Shown piece after piece: positions 11,126 to 21,000 of a DNA stretch of 47,325 nt (position 1 is the stretch's first letter; each line of letters begins with the position of its first letter). The notes below the pieces were generated by a model. That model was not told the origin of the DNA, ran no database searches, and saw only the letters and a program-made list of their open reading frames with translations. A program made the translations under genes and the position numbers. Source of the stretch: Intoshia linei (taxonomy: Eukaryota; Orthonectida; Rhopaluridae); contig LWCA01000153.1 in NCBI GenBank assembly GCA_001642005.1, positions 1 to 47,325 on the forward strand, read 5' to 3'.

Positions 11126-11560
11126 TTAATCATTATTAATCTTTTTTTTAATTAAATCTTTTAGATCATTTTTTACTTCTCGTTCAAATGCTAAAAACAT
11201 CTTCTGCATTCCATTCTCCGATGTCGAAATTTCCAGATTTTGAGCAGCCCATCCATCTTTAATATCTTTACTGTTTGCCAACTTATTAATTGGTAGTAAA
11301 TCAATAGCGATTAATCTTGCAAGAACCACGCCAGGCTTATATTTTGAAAAAAATGAATGTAATTTTGTTTGTACTGGTTTTGATGAACTATCAGTTTGTT
11401 TCTTTTATTTCAAGATGGTAAATAATTGATGTCGTTGCCTGCTTTGCATTTGGTTATCGATTCATCGCCTACCTTTAATAGAACATGGTTCTAAATGGCT
11501 GACTTTTTTCCAATTGCTTCTTTTCATAAATTTGGATTGTTCATTTAAGGTAATTTTTTT
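11126..11560 (-). pseudogene. hAT transposase relic (BED finger to early transposase)
   Basis: The open segment at 11126-11329 reads VVLARLIAIDLLPINKL and then a helix-rich piece, EREVKNDLKDLIKKK. This resembles the ARxIAxDxLP stretch that follows the BED zinc finger in hAT transposases. Upstream on the same strand (11330-11560) are possible decayed BED-finger residues (NWKKVSHLEPCSI, ITKCKAGNDIN), with a stop codon between. Only the N-terminal part remains, no catalytic core is seen, and terminal repeats were not found. Confidence 0.5.
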
Positions 11561-11739
11561 TACTAATAATTTATGTCAAAAAAATAACTAATGTTTAAAA
11601 TAGATGCTAAATATTATATTAAACTGTAGTTCATTGCTATTTTTTAAAATTTAATAATTTACTTGAATTACTGAAGTATTTAAGTAATTACTTACTTGAC
11701 TAAAGCCCTAATTAGTATTATTTTTATATTTATTACAAT

Positions 11740-12070
11740 TTTGCAATATTGGTAAAATTCGACTGAAATATGTTTATAAAGTGAAGATTTGGTTAATTAT
11801 TGCTACATAATTGGTATCTTTAAGTATTTATTAAATTGGTACTGAATATATTATCATCACATTGAAATGACAAAATAGGTTTTTATAATTTTATTTTCTC
11901 TGGAATTTATGCTATTTATGACAATTTTTAGGATTGGATTGTTTCTACTTAATTTGTAATACTATACACACATTCTGTCTAATAAATTAAAAAAATGGAA
12001 TAATTGTTTTTAAAATTCTTTACGATTTGAAAGGAGTATTTTAAAAGATTGATAATAGTGAATTGGTATC
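11740..12070 (-). repeat. Dispersed repeat family B, inverted 3' half
   Basis: On the minus strand it contains CCTAAAAATTGTCATAAATA, ATTCCAGAGAAAATAAAATT and CCTATTTTGTCATTTCAATG. A tail with AATAATTAACCAAATCTTCA and TTTACCAATATTGCAAAATT follows. The tail is shared with 5270-5350 and with the minus strand near 40550-40690, which helps define the 3' part of the family. Confidence 0.6.
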
Positions 12071-12710
12071 ATCATTTTATAGAATTTAAAAAAGTTGGAA
12101 AATTTTAAAAAAACGCACAAAAAATAGTGTCATAAGGTTTATGTAACTGGAACAATTTCTATGATATCTTGACTCGATGAAATAAATACAAATCAATTTA
12201 AAAAATTTATACATTTGGAGAATGAAAAGTATGAGACTCAAATGTAGGATCAGATCGATAATCTAATCAGTTATAAAATAGAACTGCGTACTTTTCATTG
12301 GCACACTTTATACTAAAAACTTTTAGTATCATGTACATTTTATTAAATTGAATAAAACTTAAAAAGTATAAAAAACGAGTGCATTCAAGTCAATACATTG
12401 TATTTACAGTGTGCAATGCACACATAGTTTAGTATCCAAAGTAATGTCACGATTTATACTTAAAATTATTTGAAACCAAGCAACTTATGTTGACACAAAA
12501 GCAGATTAGAATATCATTTCCTTGATTGTTAGATTGTGAAAGTTTCATTTTTGAAATTGTAAATGTTGAATCTTACTTACAAGAGATTCTATTTACAAAT
12601 AGCCTGCAATGTTTATAGCAGGTGTGTTGAGTATGGAATTTAATGTAAAGGTTTATCAAATTGACAAAATGTAAATGATGTCGCTTTATATTTTTTATGG
12701 TGATATTTAG

Positions 12711-12795
12711 ATAGACAACCAAAAGAAAATTGGAATTGAAGTCGATGATTCCGATCAAAATGGACAAGTGAAACTGCCTAGGACAACTGATGTCG
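12711..12795 (+). CDS. Candidate isolated coding exon, unrecognised
   Basis: An 85-nt island, unusually poor in T for this region, is bounded by ATATTTAG and the donor GTATAT. Only one frame is open and it encodes a polar stretch containing VDDSDQNGQVKLPRTTDV. An acceptor at 13037 would join in phase and end after LDEKE (stop 13055-13057). No upstream exon or start codon that fits was found. It could belong to a gene with long introns, or be chance. Confidence 0.35.
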
Positions 12796-13166
12796 GTATA
12801 TAAAATGTGTAGCATTTTGAGTATCAAATATTTTTAAAACAATTACTAATGAAACATCAAATTGCCAATCTGAAACCATTATTTATCTATCTTTATTTTA
12901 ACTGTCTGCACGTTTTTATCAATACATAAAGTGTACGTATGTTATTTACCCTAAACATTGATACATTTGTTTAATGTTCTCATTTCATACATTGGTTATA
13001 CTGGTTATTGACTTATCGTTATTTATTGGTTTTATAGGTTTGGATGAAAAAGAATAATGAAAATGACGTGATTATATCAAAATTTTAATGAACTGTATAA
13101 CCTATTTTTGAGGATTTTTTTTTTTGGTATATGGATTATATAAACTAGTTTCATGGTATATTGGAC

Positions 13167-15176
13167 ATGACTGAGAATCTGCTTCAATTGCTTTTATTTG
13201 CTAAAGAAATTAATACAACGTATGTCATATCTGTAAATTTTTTATAGAAGGAATATAAAGTTGAAATAAATGATTAATTATCTGGATTAGTGCACGGTCT
13301 ATAATTTAATATATTTTTTCTATTTAGTTGAACTCATTTGTGTATTTTGTAAGTTATATAATTGTTAATACTCTAAAAAAAATTTTTCATTTGATAGAAG
13401 TGAATAAGCACTATGGTTTACAATTGCAAGGTAAATTAAATGTAATTTCTAATTTAAAAAAAATATTCCTCTAATTATTTTTCGAATTTGCGTCGTATGG
13501 AAATGCCAATGGAAAATTGTTTCGAATAATCTTTGGATCGTTATAATTGTTATTTTGGTTATTTTTTAACTTAGCGCAAATGAACTGCATAGCGGATATT
13601 TGAAAATCAGGCTTATTGGTATTTTTGATGTAATTTCGTTACTTTGTGTGTGATGTGGTATATCATTTTATTTTACGTTTATTTGAAGCTACGCTGTGGT
13701 ACATTATGCCGATTGTGAAATTAAAGAATGAAAAGTCAAAATTTCGACTGATTCTGTAATGTTTGCTAATAATTAATATTAGATGTGATTATTATATCAA
13801 TGTTTTATATATTTCAAAAAATTAAGTTACTGTCACGATTAAAGGTCTGCATTTAAATTTTAATATTTACTTTTGAAAATTTATCAAAGATAGTGTTTTA
13901 TTTATCCTATTAATGTCTAGAATTATTTTTGTTTATATTAATCTGCCAATTCAAATTTAAACGAAAATCTTGATTCACTTCACGTATGATCATATTTTAC
14001 ATTATATCCTAGTTTCAATGAATTTTAAAAAGTCAAAATTTCGATTCAATTTGTAATTTTTACTAATAATTAATATTAGATGTGATTATATCAATTATTT
14101 ATTTATTTCAAAAAATTCCATTACTGTCACGATTAAAGGTCTGCATTTAAATCTTAATATTTACTATTGAAAAATTATTAAAGATAGTGTTTTATTTATC
14201 CTATCAATGTCTAGAATTATTTTTGTTTATATTAATCTGCAAATTCAAATTTAAACGAAAATCTTGATTCACTTCACGTATGATCATATTTTACATTATA
14301 TTCTAGTTGCATTGAATTTTAAAAAGTCAAAAATTGATTAAATGTATGGATATTTTTATTTTGAATGATATGTAGAGTCTAAATCAAGAATGAAATTTCG
14401 ATAAAATCTCATTTGTATTAATATAAATATAATTTTACGTAGAATAACATCAATGAACACGAATTGCTAAACTATTTATTGTTAATTTTTTGAAAGTGTA
14501 TGGTTGTAGTCTAATTTTATTTTATTTGCAATGTTTTGATCACCAGCGGAAATGTTACATGGTCAGTTTGTTTAGAATTCTATTTTTATGGAGGAAGGTT
14601 CTAATTTAATCTACAAAATTGCAAGAATGTATAATGTGTTAATTGTTTTTTTCAGTATTATCAAGTTTTTGGATGCTTTCGAATTAGTGTAAGCTGTCTA
14701 TTAATATTTTTACATTAGAAGAATTAATTGGAAATTGTACAGTTGACGGATGATAAAGAACGTAATAATGATTCCACTAACCCTGGGAGCAACGACAATC
14801 CCATGGGTCTTTGTTAATTTTTTTTTATAGGCGGAAATTTAATACTTATTGCCTTTATCATGTCAAACAAAAGTAAGTTGTGTATATTTAAATTTCAATG
14901 GATTAATTGATAACAATTTTAATTTGAAGGATTATTTACCTACCAATTTATGCAATTTTGATGTATTGTTTAATGAGAAATTAATTTTTCTAACATTGTG
15001 GATGCGTATTTTTAACGATTGGTATTTGATTTATATCGGAAAATAATGGTTTAAGCAAAGTTAAAAGTTGTCCCTAATTAAACGCAAATATTCAAAATAA
15101 AGTAAAAGGTTGCATTCAATATCGAGAAATTATTCCTAACCACTGTCGTAAGAAATGGTCAACTGAAACTGAATAA
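13167..15176 (+). CDS. Candidate micro-exon gene, unrecognised product
   Basis: Five short open segments can be joined in phase: 13167-13219 (MTENLLQLLLFAKEINT), 14656-14686 (IIKFLDAFEL), 14743-14806 (LTDDKERNNDSTNPG), 14831-14872 (GGNLILIAFIMSNK) and 15109-15176 (ending HCRKKWSTETE, stop 15174-15176). All have GT-AG borders, but one intron would be only 24 nt and another 1,436 nt. The product would be ~85 residues. The first two pieces are loosely like a helical CRA/CTLH region (LLxFAKEI...LDAFELL), which is too weak to name. Phase agreement between 14656-14686 and 14743-14806 is the best support. Confidence 0.25.
13735..14325. repeat. Two-copy tandem duplication, unit about 295 bp
   Basis: Units starting at 13735 and 14032 are nearly identical, sharing TACTGTCACGATTAAAGGTC, AAGATAGTGTTTTATTTATC and CACTTCACGTATGATCATAT. 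A third partial start is at 14326. Period is 297 then 294 bp. Small indels and substitutions show it is not an assembly artefact of identical copies. Confidence 0.85.
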
Positions 15177-17177
15177 ATGTTAATTTTTAACAACATTTGG
15201 GAATAACGATTTTAATGAAACTATAAAACTTGTATTCATTTCTATTTATCAATCTCAAGAAATTTATTTTGTCAATTTGTTTGAATCTTATAATATGGTT
15301 TTTTGAATTAACAATATGAAAAATTGGAGGCTTTGGAAAATTTGGCATCTTTGGACGATTTATATTTACTAACTATATTCAGATGATAGTTATAACAAGA
15401 AAAACGAAATAAAGTCCAGTAAATTTAATTCAATCTTTTTGGGGCATTAACAACATCAACTATTTTATATATGTAAATTATTGATAACTAATTCACAAAC
15501 TGCTAGCTAGTTATATTGAAATAATAAATGATGACGATAGAAATTAAATGTTTATCAAAGGCATCTTTCAGTTAAGGTTGGATTTTTTTTATATTTCTGG
15601 CAACAATCGAATTTTCTACATAAAACAAGTATTATTGTAATTCCTTAAATAGAATGCATTTATCACATCTCATCTAAATGAATAATTTAAAGAATCTATT
15701 TTTACATTTCTTAATTTGAAGATTTAATATTTTTGTTTGATATAATGGGTATTCGACTTTATTTCCAAATTGGCACTGACAAAAAATTATCATGGAGTAT
15801 ATTATCAATTTTCGAAAATTTGGAGGTTTGAAGGCCAGAATTTCATCAAAGTTTCACTAAATTGATTGGTTAATTGATTACAATTATACATATTATATAT
15901 TGATGCTTTTTTAGGAAAATCTTTGAAATTCGAGTATATTATTTTAACAGGTTGTAAAATAACAAATTGACAGTTTTGTACATCAATTAGACATTTTTAT
16001 AATCTACCATTTTAACGTAGCCTTGTAAATGGTTAATGCGTTGACGCGATTCTTCAAGGATTTGTAGCTCAATTTCTAGCAATAGTAATATTTGATACAC
16101 TTTTTTTACAGTTGGATAAAATTACAAACTAAAGAGTATTTATGAATAATTACAAATATCAAGTTTTTCTCATTTTGTAGCCATTCTCATGCAATGCAAA
16201 TGCAAGTATGAATGTTAATATTATATCTAGCGTAATTTACAAGCCAGTATTGATATATTTTATGTAACATTGAAAGTAATTTTTTATTTACTAACATTTT
16301 CATCTCAGGTGATTTTTATTATTTTTGGATTTCAATTGAATGAATAGGAAGATTAGTAAATTAATATTACAAGGATTAATTATCAATAATAAATACAATA
16401 TCAATTAAAATTTTTCACCGGTAATGTGGAATATCAAATTGTTCAAGTACAGTATATTATTGATTATTTTATATGCTCAAAATATTTTCATAAACGTATT
16501 AATGGTATATTCTATATAATGTTGGATAAAGATAATTTTTATAAATTTCGTGAATTGATTCGTATTAAAAGTGAATTTATAGAACAGTGATGACGTTATT
16601 AATTTTTATTTATGTAAAATGTATTTGGTGTATTTTATTTTTATTATTAGGTTACGTATTGTTTTTGTTTATTAAAAAGCGTCATTAATTTATAATTAGT
16701 AAATTTCACGTTATCTAATATCTATCATTATCGGCCTCGTTGTGTTAATATTTTATAATAGATCGTAACATTTTTCATTTTAAAGGGTTTATTAATTTTA
16801 CACTGTATATTGGATTTTTTTAGTTTTCATTATATTTTAAAAATGTTATGGAAAGCGTGGGAATGTTTATTAGTATTGTTTTTATTCAGTTATTAATATA
16901 AGGGTTGAGATTGTTTAGGTTTTGATGAAGTGTTATTCAAATAATTGGATGAAGATTAACGGTGAAGAGAACGTGGATGCAGAATATTGAGGTATTTTAA
17001 TGAATATAACCAATGTTTGAAATGCTGAGGCTTTACTTTTAAGTTGTATGGTTAAAATGCTACACATGTACATTTATAATATGTATTTAATATTTATAAA
17101 TTATAATGTATTGGTTTCTGATTATTCATACTTGGTGATATCCTGGAGATTGGAAACTAATGTTTTAGGTTTTGACA

Positions 17178-17844
17178 ATGTTGAACAAGACGAATATAGA
17201 CGATGTGCTTAAGTCAATTGAGTCGGAGATTCCATCTATCGAACTGGATGATTCAGTATTTTATAGTTTAAAAATTTTTTAAATGGAATGTATTTAGGAC
17301 GTTGAATTAAAAGATGAAGATTTGAATTTTGGTCGTTTTGATATTCCTGATTCTTTAAAGTTGCGTGGAATTGATAATATCAGCGAAGGTTTTTTTTTTA
17401 TAATTTATAATTTTTGTAGGTGAATTGAATAAGACAATTTCCTATTTTGATGGAATACCTATTAAGCCAAAACGAAAAATTAATTTCAATTCTTTTAAAG
17501 GTAATTTTTATTTTAACTTTAACAATTTTTTTTCAGAAAAAATGTTGTTGGATTCTAAACAAAAAAATTCATTGTTTATGGAAAAATTACTGAAGGAACC
17601 TGTTTGTGTTGCTGAAATTAAAAAGAAATCACCCAAAGTTAAATTATCCAAGAAAAATTTGAAAATGCCGGAACGTTATTCCCGTTTCAATAAAGATGAG
17701 TTTATATTTATATTTTTTAATTATAATTATGAATGTTTATTAAATCTTTATTTTAGTGAAAAATTGAGTGACTTGGACGAATCTGAAGTTTTGAACGATT
17801 GGACCTCTAAAAGAAAAAATATTAAAAATAATGTTATTAATTAG
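17178..17844 (+). CDS. Small five-exon gene of unknown function
   Basis: Exons 17178-17255, 17298-17388, 17420-17500, 17537-17699 and 17757-17844 join in phase with GT-AG introns of 42, 31, 36 and 57 nt. The predicted protein is ~166 residues, acidic at the N-terminus (NIDDVLKSIESEIPSIELDD) and lysine-rich in the middle (IKPKRKINF, EIKKKSPKVKLSKK). A PERYSRF motif and an acidic ending with DLDESEVLNDW follow. There are no membrane segments or signal peptide. I do not recognise the family; the mixed charge suggests a nuclear or complex-bound protein, but that is a guess. The start may be further upstream, since the frame is open back to an acceptor at 17168. A polyA-like AATAAA follows the stop. 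PIGG starts 245 bp downstream on the same strand. Confidence 0.65.
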
Positions 17845-18088
17845 TATTTAATAAATATTTATTTTTATTTGTTTTGTACTTATTATATCTTTCAAATGTC
17901 AAACTTGATTACTTAACTGTTAAAATATGTATATTTGTCAAGTCAGTGATCATATTTGTAATGTTTGGACAATTTCTACGAGAATTAATAGAGATTAATA
18001 ATAGAAACTAATATGAAGCATAAAATGAACACGATTCAAAGTCTCAACAGTTTCTATAGTTGAATAATTTTTATAAAATTTGAAAAAA

Positions 18089-21000
18089 ATGTTGACTTTT
18101 TTAAAATACATTATACTTTTTATTTATGCGATATCTGCAGTATTCATACTACTGAACGGATTTACAATTTTCCAAAGCACAGTTGATAAAATTGAATACT
18201 TCGATAGACTTGCAATTGACTTATCACCACAATTTGGAAAAGTAGTCTTCATTTTAATAGACGGTCTAGCGTACCGATTTATGGAAAATAAAACCAAAAC
18301 TTTACCCTTCATGTTTGAACTGGAAAATAATAACATTGGTGTATTATTTAATACTCTATACTACCCTCCGACATATACTTATGCTGGAATAAAAGTAAGT
18401 TCAATAATTGTAAAAGTAAAATTACTTGCAGAGTTTTATGACTGGAACATTGCCTTCAATTGACGATTTATTGCGAAATACCGGTATAATAGATATGGAA
18501 ATGCCTCAAAACATATTATCAATGTATAAAAAACTATTTTCAAAGTTTGTCTTGTTTGGGAACCAAGATTGGATTAAATATTTTCCAAATTTATTTAAAT
18601 ATACACAATTTTCCGATTACTATGATGTCAAAAACTACAAAATGGTAAATTATGTAAACTAACATTTCTTTATACCATTGCAGGTTGATGATGCCATGAT
18701 GGAGGATATTTTTAATACATCCAAAACCGATGAATGGCAAGTCATGTGTATTCACTTTTGTGGACTGGATCATATTGGTCATGGATATGGAGGAAATGTT
18801 GAAATGATTGATGAAAAATTGAAAGAAATGGATCAGTTTTTTAAACAATTATGGAATATTATTCATTCAAATGTATAATTATAATTTATACATATTTTAA
18901 TTAATTTTTATATTAGACTGAAAGTGACAAACCACCATTGTTTGTTGTTTTTGGGGACCACGGAATGAGTAAAACAGGATCGCATGGTGCAAATTCTTTG
19001 TATGAGATTGAAGCAGCAACGTACATTTTTAGCAAGGCCTTTTCAACGAGAGGGGTAGTTGTAATTATTTTTAAAGGATTAATTGACCAATTTAGTCGTT
19101 GAATCATCATTTACCTCTTAGAGTTAAGTCTGTAGATTTAACTTCATTTATGTCAATGATGGGAACAGGTCAAATTCAACCTTTTAACTCGTTCGGCTTA
19201 ATACCCGAAATTTTTGAAAAAATTTCTAAACCTGTAGATTGGTTTAAATATGTAGGGTTAAATTGTATGGTCATTTTTCAACATTTTCAGCGGTTTTTTT
19301 CAAAGAATGGTATTTTATATCAAAAATACGTTTAAATTATACTTTAGACATGTTTATAACAAATGTTAGGGAGGATTTAAAAAGTTGGAAATCTGAAATG
19401 AAATTAATATCCAAAAATCCAAACAAAACCATCGACAAAAAACTTGTACAGAGGATATACCATCGTTCTAAAACTATGCAAGAATTTCTTTTAGAAACTT
19501 TTATTGGATACAGTTATTTTTACATGATATTTTCAGTTGTTGTTATTTTAATGGTAATATATCAGTTGTTTATAAGTTTCCATATTCAACTGATGTGTAA
19601 ATAAAATCTTGAGTTCACCCGGAAATAGACACAGCGTGGTAAGGGGCGCGAGATGTGACCAAAATCGTAAAATTGTAGTTAATTTTTATATTATTCATAC
19701 TGTTCACAAGTAGCTATAGCCAGTACGGGTCGAGTTAAAAATTTAAAATTTAATGATTTACTTAAATGTGATCTTTAAATTTTAAATTAAACCAAAAGAT
19801 TTTGCACTTGTTAATTTTTTTATCTTACATTTTATATTTTTTCCCTTGACAGTGAAAATAACGGAAACCCTTCATCATAATCAGTATATGAACAGTGTTC
19901 ATTGAACACTAACAAGATAGATAATAGATTTTTCACCTACTCTTTACAACAGTATTTCCCGATTGGAGGTCCATGGACCATTGTGGCCCAAAACTAGATA
20001 CCTGAAGGTCAGGTCACTGGGATTCAAGTAAAATATAAAAAACAGTTTATCAAATTTTTTTTATTTCTACAGGAGAATTTTTAATATCTATTACAGATGC
20101 CAGTTGTTTGGAATTTACTCCCAAGTCTAGAAGACCGCTACATTATTATTGCAAAAACCCGACTTTTATCCCAAATTAATAACATTTAATAAAAAATACC
20201 ATTTCAAAGCTTTTTTTTTATACTAAAGTTTTTAAATTTTCAATAAAACTCCAATTTTAACAACCCTTAAGAAAAAATCCCCTTTTTTCAATATTTTGTT
20301 GAAAACACCATTTTACCAAAATGTTACAAGCAACAACTTCCTAATCCAAAACCCAAAATTAAAAAGTCTAATTTAACTATCTCTTAATGGAAAAATCACT
20401 CTTTTCCAATATTTTTTTGAAAAATCCGATTTTCGATTTCGAATGGAAAATTCTTTTTTTCCAATATTTTTTAGAAAAACTCTATTTTACCAAATATGAG
20501 AAAAAACCTTTAATTTTTTCATAAACGTTTTATATTTTATGTTTCCTTTGGTGTTTAAAAAAATAAATATTTTGAAATACGGACTCCGTACCCTATTTGA
20601 ATCAGGAACCTCTGCTTTATAGGTAATAATTATATTTAGATAATGTACATAATTGTGTGTGATTTTTCTGATTTCATGTCAGATAATATTATTGATGTAT
20701 CAAGTGAATTATCATCATTAAAAGACAAATTTAGCTTGAAATTTTACCTATTTATGGTTATGCAACTTTGTGGAATATTATATGCTAATATAAAGTTTTG
20801 TCTCATTTTAATATCAATTTTTCCATTAATTTTAATGTTAAAATTCTCAAATTGGATAAAACTAGATTTTATTTTATATCATAATAGCGTTAAAAGTATA
20901 ATCATCTCATTCATTTGGAAAATTGATATTTACACTACTTTTTCTTTTCTGACGTTGTCTGTTATACTCATATTTCACGGAATAAAAATGTTTGGATCAA

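Larger units (their letters stand above)
12071..17177. other. 5.1-kb T/G-rich stretch with few or no supported genes
   Basis: The plus strand is visibly rich in T over A and G over C across most of this interval, as in the introns of the plus-strand genes here. It has no long ORF. It contains a ~295 bp tandem duplication (13735-14325) and candidate micro-exons near 12711-12795, 13167-13219 and 14656-15176. It may be introns and untranslated parts of a plus-strand gene, or a long noncoding transcript. This is inference from composition only. Confidence 0.35.

Noticed and set aside
14849-15046. 65-residue plus-strand ORF in the T/G-rich region
   Set aside because: No motif, poor codon texture, and a strong donor (GTAAGT at 14873) lies inside it, so an exon-intron reading is preferred.
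16001-16150. Minus-strand open stretch with a coiled-coil-like look (ELQILEESRQRINHL)
   Set aside because: Open runs of ~45 codons are expected by chance in several kb of such AT-rich DNA, and no second exon on that strand could be joined to it.
16190-16205. Possible 25-nt plus-strand micro-exon around 16182-16206 (CCATTCTCATGCAATGCAAA)
   Set aside because: Acceptor and donor look good but no flanking exons in phase could be linked.
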